Of a stretch of DNA of 19,702 nucleotides, positions 9,621 through 18,255 are shown one piece after another. Within the stretch, counting starts at the first letter, position 1, and each line of letters starts with the position of its first letter. The position numbers and the translations under genes were made by a program. Source of the stretch: Agrocybe praecox (lineage: Eukaryota > Basidiomycota > Agaricomycetes > Agaricales > Agrocybaceae); assembly GCA_964017145.1 (NCBI GenBank), contig CAXHKQ010000342.1, positions 1 through 19,702 on the forward strand, in the 5' to 3' direction. The notes beneath the pieces were generated by a model. The model was not told where the DNA came from, did no database searches, and was given only the letters and a program-made list of their open reading frames with translations.

Positions 9621-10900
9621 GGTTGGATTCTGGTTGAATGTTAAGGGTGTTTTAGTCGGATCTCATTTGTTGGGCAATGAAATTCGACTAGAACACCAGA
9701 CAAAAACGCAAGCAGGGTATTCTGTCGATCTTAACTAGACATTGAGCTAGAGTTGTCGTTTGAGTTGTAGAAACCATATTCATGAGATGAGCGAAAGGTG
9801 AGAAATGCCCATTGGTTGTCACATTGAAATGTCGATTCTGCAGACTTTTGCTAGATAGACAGTCTAACTCTTATTTTCCAAGTTGTTTATGTTCCGTTCC
9901 GTTCCATTTCGACCGAGATTTTTTTCAAACATTAATTTTTATTCAACGTTACTCATACAGTTGATAACAATACATTACATATATTCTCGCTATCAATTCC
10001 CCAGTAAATGATACTATTTATAGTGGACGTTACTAATATATTATCTTGTGATATGGATGTTATGATGAAAAAACAGTCTGGAATGTTTTGCGAAATTCGT
10101 CAAGTGTCCAGACAAGGAGGTTCCTGATAAATGATGTTTTATTTCTCCTCATGGTTCGAAAGTTTCGATTCAATCTTTTTTTCTAGCGAAAGTGTAACTG
10201 AAATTTAGAATAATTGTAATAATCGCCACATAAGTAGTATGAATGATAAAGTTGAGACTTTGTGTGTCAATTGTATCTAATTCTATTTGACAACGGATAA
10301 CATATTTTACTTAGAAGTTAAAACGTAAAAATGCGTTCGATGCGAAATCCTATATGCAAATACAAGCACATTTGTACGCGGTAGAATTAGCTGTATTGAA
10401 AACACCTCAAATGTTCGGTGTGTGTCTTAGATAGAGTTTCGTTTTAGCTATATTGAAATCTGTTAACCGGAAATCTTTGAAAATCTTTGAAAATCTTAAG
10501 AAAATGCGATTCTTCAAACCTCTGGACATCTTTGAAAATTAGGTTCCACACATATGCATGATTTGTTGTCTCTTTTTTGCCATTGCTATTGTTTTTAATC
10601 ATCAATTAATCATTCGAATCATCATTGCTGACCATCAAGCCCGACGGGTGGAGGGGTTGCCATCTCGAAATTTTAGGATGCTAAATCCCAGAGGGAAAAA
10701 ATTCCAGAAAAATGCTAAAACTGAACTAAACTAGCAACATCGGAAAGGTCAACACTGGTGTCGTTTCTTCGATTTTCTGAGACAATTTTGTTTCGATTGC
10801 AAAAATCTAGAAATACTCATACAAAATCTTTGCAAAAATCGAAGTGGTTGAAGCCCAGAAAGTGCACGTGTGTATTTTGTTGTTTTTTTTCTTGACTCTT
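9621..10900. other. AT-rich stretch with minor simple repeats, no gene
   Basis: Contains GTTCC x3 (9891-9905) and two-plus tandem copies of the 10-mer AAATCTTTGA (10471-10490, then AAATCTTAAG), reminiscent of the units at 791-1240. No ORF, RNA gene or terminal repeats were recognised. It ends at the promoter near 10916. Confidence 0.4.
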
Positions 10901-10915
10901 ATGTACATGGCCTTA

Positions 10916-10951
10916 TATATAAGCGAAATGCTAGTAGTGTGCGCCGCCAGT
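10916..10951 (+). promoter_or_regulatory. TATA-box and initiator core promoter
   Basis: TATATAAG at 10916-10923 is followed by CCAGTT with A at 10949, about 33 bases from the first T of the box. The usual spacing of a TATA box to the start is close to 30, so this is acceptable. The box is embedded in CCTTATATATAAGC at an AT-to-GC transition, and the initiator fits the arthropod TCAGT type except for its first base. It is the only TATA plus initiator pair I found. Confidence 0.45.
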
Positions 10952-10996
10952 TTGCGATTTGATAACAAACAATACGTGTGCTAGTAAATTCCGCTT

Positions 10997-11168
10997 ATGT
11001 TTCTCGCTCGCATCCGCGGTCCACGTGTGTTTACCTTTTGTCCTCCTGCTCCCGAGCCACCTTCCCGTGTCCACCTGCATGAGCATAGCATCTTCGCAAA
11101 CGTGCTCAGCGTCGAAATGTCCGCGTTCGCATGCTGCCCGAACCTCCGGCTAATCCGCTCCGCTCCAG
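10997..11168 (+). CDS. Candidate first coding exon after the TATA promoter, unrecognised
   Basis: The first ATG after the predicted start (10949) is at 10997, leaving a leader of about 48 bases. The frame stays open for 57 codons plus one base to TCCAG|GTACGA, a plausible donor at 11169. The peptide begins MFLARIRGPRVFTF and includes EPPSRVHLHEH and ANVLSVEMSAF. I recognise no domain, signal peptide or membrane segment. Codon use is GC-ending in part (GTG CTC AGC GTC), which is mildly coding-like. Against it, the opposite strand of the same stretch is also open with good codon use, so one of the two is a shadow. If unspliced, the frame runs on to 11212. It could instead be a non-coding leader with a chance ORF. 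Confidence 0.2.
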
Positions 11169-11235
11169 GTACGAATCCGAATAACCGTCGCGCGGCACGA
11201 CGTTCAGCTTGAACCGCGGATTTCGAAGAATTACT
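11106..11235 (-). CDS. Coding-like minus-strand segment, unrecognised
   Basis: On the minus strand an open frame spans 11369 to 11106, starting at TTG, with its first in-frame ATG near 11330. Its last 40 or so codons read NPRFKLNVVPRDGYSDSYLE and then end GSMRTRTFRR-stop. They use CTG, AAG, GAG, CCG, CGG and TCG as highly expressed insect genes do. A possible acceptor, TCTTCAG preceded by pyrimidines, lies at about 11236-11242, which would start an exon just before this part. No family is recognised and there is no polyadenylation signal nearby. It competes with the + strand exon above. It may be a fragment of a retrocopied gene or a chance ORF. Confidence 0.15.
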
Positions 11236-12494
11236 GAAGATTGACGAACGTGGGGCACACACGCTGGTCCCAGTCGTCTGGCACATGGCCGCCAGAAATC
11301 GGAATCGTTCAAGTTCAGCTGTTCACACATTGTCACGTATGTCTGATGGTGATGTTTTCTGTTGTTCAAACCCTTCGTAGACTCAATTTTCCTTATGAGA
11401 ATGTTAGCAAGTGTCGATCAATGAAGCGAAACAATGGATACATTACATTAATAAACGATTGCATTGGTACAGTAAATAAATATCATGAATATGCTGTGGT
11501 TTGAAAATAAATCATTGATCATTGTAGGGGTCATTAGTGTTGAAACACAGATATTAGTTATGGGACGTGACGAGAAATATCCAACTTCATATAATACATC
11601 ACTTTGCATAGCGACGATTAAACGATTCCGGCAAAAGATCCATAATTTAAATGTCTTCTGCCAGTGCAGGCTGGATTTCGCGAGAGAAAAGCGAGAATGA
11701 GCTCACCTGCTCGAATGTCGACTCGTCACACCGTTTTTGGTGTGCGATCGAAAGTTCTGCAGAAATCAATATGCACGTGAGGTGCGCGATCGCATGTGCG
11801 TGTTTTGATATCGCCAGACAAGCACACACACACATTCATTCAGACGACCGCGAACGCGCAGGTCCAGTGCTGTATAGTAAAACAGCGGGACTGAAATTAC
11901 AGTATCGAAAACAATACAACATTATATCCTGGTATCGGTATCTTTTTCTATGTGAACACTGACTGGTCAGATTTTTATGAAAACACACATTTTTGTCACT
12001 AATTGTATGTAGAAGGATCTTACGATTCAAAAACATGATCGAGTGACAAGGAAATGAACTTTGAAAAATGTTTGTTTTTTTTCTGCACATTTCACAGAAA
12101 CTTAAAATAGGAGGGTATCGTAGATTTGAGGAGCTCAACTTCAGACAATATTTTGAGGCGTATCGGAGTTTGCAGAGACTCCTATAACCGATCTTAGAGC
12201 TGCGGAATGAAGACACTTCACTTTGTAGACACATTGTTGGTTTAACACCCATTGTCAATTTCTTAATTTCTATCTTTTCGGTGCTGTGAAACGTGGATAG
12301 TTGAATAATAGTTTTCGTTATCTTCCGATATCTCACATAACGTTAAATTTATTGAACGGAATGTTATGAGACTGAAAATAGCTATTCAAAAAATGTTTAC
12401 ATTAATTTCCAGCGGTTGAATCGACTGACGTGAATCAACCTGCGTTATGTTTGTGTTAACCTAAGCCATGTTATTACTTGAAATATTTAAAATG
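11236..12494. other. Mixed to AT-rich stretch, no gene supported
   Basis: Mostly AT-rich. There is a small hairpin CACACC-GTTTTT-GGTGTG (11727-11744), a CACGTG at 11774-11779 and a GCGATCGC palindrome near 11788. The 166-codon minus-strand ORF at 11836-12336 opens at GTG and looks like translated AT-rich noise. ACACACACACA at 11823-11833 is a short simple repeat. Confidence 0.35.
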
Positions 12495-12780
12495 CGCATA
12501 ACTTTTGAACGGATCTTCCAATTGGCGTGCAAAAGTGTTTTTTATTCTCCTGCGAGAGATTCAACAGTGCGCAAAGCTCATCCTGCCCGTCCGCAAGGCA
12601 GGATATATGTTACCATATAAAACCGAGTCCCGGCAATTTTCGGAAACATTGAGTCACGGAAAATTCGCCGTAATGAGAGAGAAGTTGAATTCATGTACAG
12701 ATTTTTGGTGATTGTGAAACAGCCAATGTTTTTTAACAATGTTTTTTATGTTTACGCAATAGAAATAAACCGAAAACGAA
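12495..12780. other. Possible old transposon fragment with a compact hairpin
   Basis: The hairpin ATCCTGCC (12580-12587), 9-nt loop, GGCAGGAT (12597-12604) is perfect over 8 pairs. The surrounding phrase (GCGCATAACTTTTGAACGG at 12494-12512) has the feel of repetitive DNA, but I cannot name a family. No ORF longer than about 70 codons has protein character. Confidence 0.2.
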
Positions 12781-12870
12781 ACTAATCGAGAGCTCCAAAA
12801 TGTCGGTTCGTATTTTATCGGTTGGCCAGTGCCTGGCCGGATCACCGGATCACGATACTGGTCCATTTGG

Positions 12871-12912
12871 ACGAGTCCCGGAAATCCCGGCCCATGAAAT
12901 CCCGGGACTCGT
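12871..12912. repeat. Inverted repeat ACGAGTCCCGG / CCGGGACTCGT
   Basis: Perfect 11-base arms at 12871-12881 and 12902-12912 around a 20-base loop. ATCCCGG recurs inside the loop. GAGTCCCGG also occurs singly near 12627-12635. Confidence 0.7.
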
Positions 12913-13098
12913 ATATTCCCTCTATAGTACGTGCTGTGCACCTTCGCAGCACGCGTCGCGAGCGCTTGCGATCACAATCACACTCTAAGAATAGAAAACG
13001 CGTGCGTGCTTTCGTCCAAAGTGGCACACAGTCGCACGCGTACGCGCGCATACACAAACACAAGACGAGTGTGTTTATTATATTGCAGAGCAGGTCCT

Positions 13099-13277
13099 CA
13101 AGTGGCCACGGCCACTTGGCCGCCGACGACCGTCGTCGTGGTTCGTTCTCGTTTTCAAACAGCATGTTTTGATAACGGAAGACGAGCGCGCCTGAACGTC
13201 ACACACGGCCTAACAGGGCCGTTCTCAATTGACCGCTTATGGTGAATGCGGTGAGCGTGCGACCATCAACGCTCACC
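13099..13277. promoter_or_regulatory. Cluster of four short inverted repeats in a CG-rich island
   Basis: Four separate hairpin or palindrome sites lie in 180 bases: CAAGTGGCC-AC-GGCCACTTG (13099-13118), CGACGAC-C-GTCGTCG (13124-13138), ACGGCC-taacag-GGCCGT (13205-13222) and GGTGAGCGT...ACGCTCACC (13250-13258 and 13269-13277). Palindromes of this size may be dimer-binding sites or form stems in a leader RNA. TATTGCAG (13082-13089) could be a splice acceptor and GCG|GTGAGC (13250/13251) a donor, but no frame is open throughout. Confidence 0.35.
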
Positions 13278-13290
13278 ATCCAATTATCAC

Positions 13291-13513
13291 CAAGGTCCGG
13301 AACATCGAAGGTCAAATAGTGAATCAAAAAGTGTCTTAAAATCCTGATTTCTCAATTATATTTCGGAGAAAGCATCGAGAGAATGTTTGACAATGTTTTA
13401 ACCCATTACATTTTTTTTGCATAGTTTGGGAATATATTTGGAATCTAACTTGTTTGAGATAAAAAATTAAGCATAATCGTTGTTATAAATGTTCCCCAAA
13501 CTTCCGGGCCTTG
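13291..13513. mobile_element. Weak candidate for a short AT-rich MITE
   Basis: CAAGGTCCGGAA (13291-13302) is inverted at 13502-13513 as TTCCGGGCCTTG, 11 of 12 matching. The DNA between them is AT-rich and the flanks are CG-rich. No clear target-site duplication is seen, so this may be coincidence. Confidence 0.22.
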
Positions 13514-13634
13514 TTCATCGCCGAGACGAGCGGCCGACTCGACCGGCTCTGCCCCATACGGACACTTGGCCGTCTGTATGTGAAATGTGGGCGAATTGTT
13601 TTCATAATTGTGCACATCTCTCTACCTTCAACAG

Positions 13635-13807
13635 CAGCATCATCGAGCCAGTTGGGATGATGGACTCCAGCCGGATGCGACCTGCTGCCGACGACCAAAT
13701 GCAGTGCCTTTTGGTATAAGATGATCGGTCAATCGTAAATCGTCGCGGACCACCCACACATGCGCTAGGTCGCTGCGATCGGCGGCGACGACGACACAAC
13801 ATAACAG
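13635..13807 (+). other. Candidate 5' UTR or internal exon
   Basis: A good acceptor, CATCTCTCTACCTTCAACAG, ends at 13634, and ATAACAG|GTGAGAGG gives a donor at 13808. The first part (to 13716) is open in one frame, with coding-like codons reading SIIEPVGMMDSSRMRPAADD, and the same frame extends upstream to an ATG at 13489. All three frames close before 13808, so the whole exon would be non-coding. A shorter coding version would use the weaker donor TTTTG|GTATAAG at about 13713. No protein family is recognised. It could be a UTR exon joined to the coding exon at 17854, but that link is inferred. Confidence 0.28.
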
Positions 13808-14400
13808 GTGAGAGGATGAAACGGAAATTTATGTGCACCGGACAGTCGTCGCGACGACATGTCGTAGGTATATACGCACATCAAATGGGTTCGAATTAAT
13901 TCAAATTAATTTATTGCATTCGTATCGATTCCGATGACGACAACGACAACAGAGACGACGTTTTTTGTGTGCGTGTAGGTTTTGGGATGGATGTCATTAC
14001 AGGTTCACGGGGTGGCGCGCTTGAATCGGCAATGAATTCGATTTAAAATGCAAGTGACGATATCATTATTATTACAAATAGGTTAACAATTGCACTTTAT
14101 AGCAGTCTAATCCTATACTACTAACGCATTGAGCATGTTCTACGACTGTCCAAAAATATGGGTTTTCCTTACTTGAATTGTCGATACGAAAAACAAATGT
14201 GCCAACTTGTATTACTTGAGGTTCGCTAGATATATCGTGTTGATGCTTCAGCCTAATGTGACGAAGATTATTATTTATGAAAGAAGACAAAGATAAATAG
14301 ATGGAAGTCCGTACTCTATCACCGCACCCTGCGTATAATATGCTCGATGAATCGAAGGAATTCTCAATCAAATAACTCGCCCAATCGCAGATGAGACGAC
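13808..14400. other. Intron-like stretch, no gene
   Basis: Contains AATTAATTCAAATTAATTTA (13895-13914), a doublet of homeodomain-type TAAT/ATTA cores, and ACGACGACA-rich triplets near 13935-13960. From about 14040 it becomes AT-rich. The 121-codon minus ORF at 14072-14437 has no recognisable features. Confidence 0.35.
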
Positions 14401-15246
14401 GCACGTGCATGCTTTTCGCTCTTATTCGCCGTACCATCTACACCGCAGCAACAGCTGAGGTGTTGAAGTTGCGTGCAAAATACCCACACGCGTCTTGATC
14501 GCGGTGAACAAGAACTGTGTATCTCGCGCGCGCGCGCGCGCGAACGCGAGAGTGATCGCACGCAGCTCGATCGTGCGCACGATCGCAGCAGCGCGATCCG
14601 CAACTTCAGCGGCGATCATTCGCTCTTCGAACAGCGAAGCGGCAACACCGTTCCACGTTTTCCGCGCACTTTCCGAATTCCGCGATCGCGCTCTCGACAA
14701 ACGTACCCCAACTCAAATTCAAAGTCGTCGTCGTGGTCGTCGTATACGCGCGCATTCCGCGCGAGCCTCGTGAATGTGAGTGCAGTGTCTTGGGCCAAGA
14801 GCTGGTCGGTGCATATAGTGAAGACATACTATAATATAGTGCTGTCTGGACTGCGCGGACTGGACCGAATTTCGGAGTACTCGGCTCAACAGACACGGGC
14901 GCAACTTTTGCTTTCACGTCGCGAACGTAGCTCAGCTACCTGCTGCTGCATGCCGCGAACGTTGTCGAAGATCGCGTATCGAGGATTGTGCTGAGTCGCC
15001 GCGTGCGTGCGCTTCGAGTGTGTATGCTTGTGTGCTAACCTTTCCTGTTGCACACTTCGTGTGGCGTTTGTGTGTGTGTGTGTGTTTGGTTGCGGGCGGT
15101 ATATGTACATATGTTTGTGCACGGTGTACGTACAAACATGCTTCTGCGCTCGCGTGTGTCAGCTCGCCAGTAAACGTCTGTAACCCACTTTCGAGGCTGC
15201 GTGCGTGACTGTCTCCTCCTCTACGTCGAAAACACGCCGTCCTTAG
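14401..15246 (+). promoter_or_regulatory. CpG-dense island, likely alternative promoter or leader
   Basis: This is the most CpG-dense part of the window. It carries (CG)9 at 14525-14542, a perfect 18-base palindrome at 14568-14585, GTC runs near 14724-14743, and GAAT|GTGAGT at about 14776 as a possible donor. A (GT)8 run lies at 15070-15085 and the palindrome ATATGTACATAT at 15101-15112. The stem ATGTTTGT...ACAAACAT is at 15111-15139. The 173-codon open frame at 14473-14994 starts at GTG and has no internal ATG until near its end, so it is not a supported CDS. The strand is assigned only from the possible donor. Confidence 0.3.
14525..14542. repeat. (CG)9 alternating dinucleotide run
   Basis: Eighteen bases of strict C-G alternation, bracketed by CT and AACGCGAG. 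This is the classic sequence class able to adopt left-handed Z-DNA under negative supercoiling. Confidence 0.85.
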
Positions 15247-15610
15247 CACATGGGTCGTTAAGTCTCCGGACTAAAATATGAGGAATGATTTGTTCAATTG
15301 GTTTCAATTATCTTTCTCGAAGTTTTATTCAGCCTCTAAATAGGCCAAATACAAAAAGTGATGATAGTTGATTTTACAAGCGCAAAAGTGCCTTTATATT
15401 AATCAAACTACTGTTTCGCAAAACCAAAAAGCATAGCTTTATTACTCTAAATGTTAATCATGATCATGAATCAAACATTGGTCCACTATGACGTCGATTG
15501 GCGAATTGTCTTGAGATCTTGACACGTTTCGAAGGTTGTTACTTTTAAAAACAAAATGTTGACAGAAATCGATCCGTATGTGCCAGACCGGAGACTTAAC
15601 GACCTATGTG
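15247..15610. mobile_element. MITE-like element with 26-base terminal inverted repeats
   Basis: The left end, 15247-15272, contains GGTCGTTAAGTCTCCGG. The right end, 15585-15610, contains CCGGAGACTTAACGACC, its exact reverse complement. With the outer CACAT/ATGTG the match covers 26 bases with two mismatches. The 310-base interior is AT-rich, has no ORF, and sits between two halves of a CA/CG-rich island. That is the picture of a non-autonomous insertion. No clean target-site duplication was identified, so the exact ends and superfamily are open. Confidence 0.6.
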
Positions 15611-16070
15611 TTGCATGTGCATTCGCCGGATGCGCGCTGCACTCGCTTGCCATCGAATTTATTTATTTTATTTCGACAGTGCAAGTGCACGCAACATAAC
15701 ACACACACACACACATGTGCGGGCACACTTGCGCCGCATCGACGCGCGGGTCAGCGCCGTCGATTCGCGCGCGTGTTTATCGCATGTAGAAATTTCTCCG
15801 CACAGTTGAAATCGAAAACGCTGCGCACGCGCGCGCGAGTGTGCGTGTTTATGCGCGACATTGGGTGAACCTGTGTGCACAGAAACCTGTGTGTGTGTGT
15901 GTGTCGAGAGACGGGTATGTCCGCCGACGTGGTCGCCACTACCGCCCCGCGTCTGGTCGGTGCGCGCATTTGAATATCTAAACGGGTAGCGGCAAAAAGC
16001 GAGTCTGATCGGCGTACGCACGCACGCTGGTCTGGACTGGACTGGCGGCGCGAGATATGCATTAAGTGAA
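15611..16070. promoter_or_regulatory. CA/CG-rich island, second half of the interrupted island
   Basis: It continues the composition of 14401-15246 after the insertion. An (AC)8 run at 15699-15714 and a (GT)8 run at 15889-15904 are complementary in the same transcript. No strong core promoter or splice pair was seen. ORFs of 96-117 codons on both strands are low complexity. Confidence 0.3.
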
Positions 16071-16660
16071 ATTTTGGTTAATGTATTTCTGGTGTTCTGC
16101 GTTTTTTATGCGTTACGCGCACGCTCGTGTGTGTGTCCGTTCACCTAAATGACATTGTGGTGTTTGTATTGCAATTGTGCAGGAGCCTGCATTTGGAGCA
16201 CTCGTAACGCTCACGCTCGCGCCTCTCAGCCGCACAATCGCAATTTATAGTATGCAGCCCACACACATCAGCACACACAACAGCAGCAGAAGCCCACCAA
16301 CATAAAGCACAATGAGTGTGAGACTTTCGCATAAGTTCGATTGAATAAAGCGTGTTTTGAGAATGTGTGCGAGTTCACTTTACTAAATGGTTATGCTCCA
16401 AATATATATTATACTCGTCAATTAATAGGTCAGTTGGACAAAAATGTATGCTTTGCCTGGTACAAATTTTAGCGTTCTGATCGTTCAGAGACATTTTGGT
16501 TAGAAACAACAAATTACTATAATATTTACACCAATTTAGGCCTAGAAAATTAAACATTTCCGAAGGTCAATTTTTAAATATTTGGATTCCTAACTTTTCT
16601 TAGAAATGTTTTCGATACACCCTATTTTGCAGTTTGCTCTACAATAGTTGAGGAGAAGGG
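16071..16660. other. Mixed then AT-rich stretch, nothing identified
   Basis: CA-rich to about 16340, then AT-rich. CCTATTTTGCAG at 16621-16632 is an acceptor-like sequence with no matching open frame. ATTTCCGAAGGTCAATTT near 16556-16573 echoes the TTTCCGAA units at 791-1240. Confidence 0.35.
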
Positions 16661-17280
16661 GTGTTGCTGTGTGTGTGTGTGTGCTTTGTGCTTGTTCAAA
16701 TACCACCTGATGCCAGGCGCCTGCGAGTTCATGCGAGTGCGTGTATCCGAGTATTGTTTCGTGAGCGCACCTTCGCACAGCGGTTTGCCGTTCTACCACA
16801 CTTGTATGTTGTACTATGCGTCAATGTGGTGGTGTGTGTGTGCATTGAGGCTCCAACGGTGCTGAACTTTTCGGGTAGTGAATTATTCTGCGCGTACACA
16901 CACACACACGAACTCACCGTCGTGTAGTGAAAAGTGGGGCAGTAATAACATTTTGTTGTTTGTATATCAACGATTGAATTGAGATGAATAGTCGAGACAA
17001 CATGCGCTAATAGCTCCGAGCATAGCGATAATGCATGGCAACAATGTTCAGCAACAATATAGCCAGATGAATTTACTTGGAAAAAACATCTTTCCATTTT
17101 GAAATTCCTTGGAAGTTTGAACTTACAGACGTGATCAAAAAGACCCATATTACTCTATGTTCCGCGCCTCCACTCAATAACTTACCCACAACTTGCATAT
17201 GTATGTGTGTGTGTGTGTGTGTGTTTGTATATGTGCCTGAACTCGTTCACAGCTCGATTAGACTTATAGACACAATATTA
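16661..17280. other. GT/CA-rich stretch with microsatellites, no gene
   Basis: (GT)7 at 16669-16682, ACACACACACAC near 16896-16908 and (GT)10 at 17205-17224 dominate. Overlapping ORFs of up to 139 codons are Cys/Val/His-rich translations of these repeats. Confidence 0.4.
17205..17224 (+). repeat. (GT)10 microsatellite
   Basis: Twenty bases of perfect GT alternation following TATGTA. Confidence 0.9.
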
Positions 17281-17509
17281 CTCATTGGCAGAGCAAAACC
17301 GCACCGCAGTGCGACCGCATAATTAAATCGGCAAAACCAGCCGGTGCACCAGCCACACATTTCGTAATTCGACATAACGACCACACGACTCTGCACCGCA
17401 GGTCTTGTTAAAAGTTCGCAGTGCAATCGCGTCGGACCTGCTGGCATAGACATACACACTCAAAACGACAGACACCGAACATTGGCGCGTGCGCCAGCCA
17501 ACCAGCCAG

Positions 17510-17514
17510 TCAGT
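17510..17514 (+). promoter_or_regulatory. Candidate initiator TCAGT upstream of the first coding exon
   Basis: TCAGTG in CCAGCCAGTCAGTGAACC matches the arthropod initiator, with A at 17512. No TATA box is placed upstream, and the downstream element position shows only partial agreement. It would give a leader of about 340 bases. Confidence 0.3.
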
Positions 17515-17523
17515 GAACCACCG

Positions 17524-17670
17524 ATGAATAGGCGCGCGCGTACATTCGAAAATATGCAACTGGTGCACTGCCACACGCAGACGCAGCAGCCGCAGCCAAC
17601 AACCCACTGCATCAGCCCGTCACCGTTAGCCGCCGCCGAGTGCATTCAATCGATTGGCAACATTAGTTGA
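17524..17670 (+). CDS. Upstream ORF (48 codons) in the predicted leader
   Basis: ATG at 17524 opens a frame of 48 codons plus TGA, beginning MNRRARTFENMQLVHCH and then rich in Gln, Pro and Thr (QTQQPQPTT). It ends before the main ATG at 17854. It most likely acts, if at all, as an upstream ORF that lowers initiation downstream. It could instead be chance. No family is recognised. Confidence 0.2.
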   Translation: MNRRARTFENMQLVHCHTQTQQPQPTTHCISPSPLAAAECIQSIGNIS

Positions 17671-17714
17671 AACACACAGAGCAGAACAGAGCAAAGCACA
17701 GCCAAACACTCCAA

Positions 17715-17794
17715 CATCATCATCATCACCATCACACCGAAACGACCCAGCTCTCAACACACACACACACATACACACATACACACACACACGC
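17715..17794 (+). repeat. CAT triplets followed by a long AC-rich run in the leader
   Basis: CATCATCATCATCACCATCAC (from 17716) is followed by interrupted AC repeats at 17756-17794 with AT interruptions. It lies between the candidate initiator and the coding ATG. In another frame it gives a His run that is not a real protein. Confidence 0.8.
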
Positions 17795-17853
17795 GCGCGA
17801 AAGAAACAAAAACTCTGCCACGTTAAAGACCGTTAAAATCGGTGGCCATCAAG

Positions 17854-17901
17854 ATGTGCAGCAAGGAGCAAATTCACAATCTGTTGGAGAAGCTAAATGT
17901 G
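17854..17901 (+). CDS. First coding exon, 16 codons, unidentified protein
   Basis: ATG at 17854 sits in ATCAAGATG, with A at -3 as insect start sites prefer. It encodes MCSKEQIHNLLEKLNV, then GTG|GTATGT gives a donor with GT at 17902-17903 and phase 0. If not spliced, the frame would stop after six more codons at 17922. The sequence KEQIHNLLEKL would make a charged amphipathic helix. Upstream is a long CA/CAT/CAG-rich leader (about 17512-17853) with an upstream ORF, which is usual for insect developmental genes. I could not identify the protein from 16 residues, and the next exon is outside the window or not visible. The intron downstream holds two inverted-repeat elements. Confidence 0.45.
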
Positions 17902-18255
17902 GTATGTTGTTGGGAAGAATGAATGGTGGTGGTGATTTCGAACGTCTTTACGAATCGATTAAACACAATAAGTACACTGTACACAGTCGTCGTCGTAATC
18001 ATGTTGCCCTGTGGCAGCGGTAGCCAGACGATGTAATTATAATTATCGCGTACCACTTACATTTGAATTGGTTAGGGTAGAGTGCGGAATCGTTTTTGCA
18101 GGTGGTAAGTAGTTCACCTGCCTTTGGTGGCATTAGAAAGATTCTTGATTTATAGATTCAGTCCGAATTCAGTCTTATTGAAAATGTATATCCCTAAATG
18201 TGTTTTTGGTGTACCTTATCATTTCCGGCGACTGTTCGATTAATCGACCAGCTTT
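17902..18255 (+). other. Start of the intron after the 16-codon exon
   Basis: It begins GTATGT. It contains the inverted repeat GCAGGTG (18098-18104) / CACCTGC (18115-18121), two CAGGTG/CACCTG E-boxes facing each other 10 bases apart. CAGGTG is the site class bound by Snail-type zinc fingers and some bHLH proteins. No ORF was seen. Confidence 0.4.

Noticed and set aside
11836..12336. Minus-strand ORF of 166 codons
   Set aside because: It opens with GTG rather than ATG, is rich in Ser, Lys, Cys and Tyr from AT-rich DNA, and has no motif or splice context.
12580..12604. Compact hairpin resembling a bacterial terminator
   Set aside because: No T-run follows and the context is eukaryotic, so it is kept only as a structural note within 12495-12780.
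13888..13898. GGTTCGAATTA, similar to a tRNA B box
   Set aside because: The last bases do not fit the consensus, and no A box, anticodon arm or acceptor stem can be drawn around it.
14473..14994. Plus-strand open frame of 173 codons with Arg-rich start
   Set aside because: It starts at GTG and has no ATG until near the end. The Arg-Ala run is just the (CG)9 repeat translated.
17667..18023. Plus-strand open frame with a poly-His stretch over the leader
   Set aside because: It starts at TTG, the His run comes from CAT/CAC repeats, and it runs through the donor at 17902. The short ATG frame at 17854 explains the site better.
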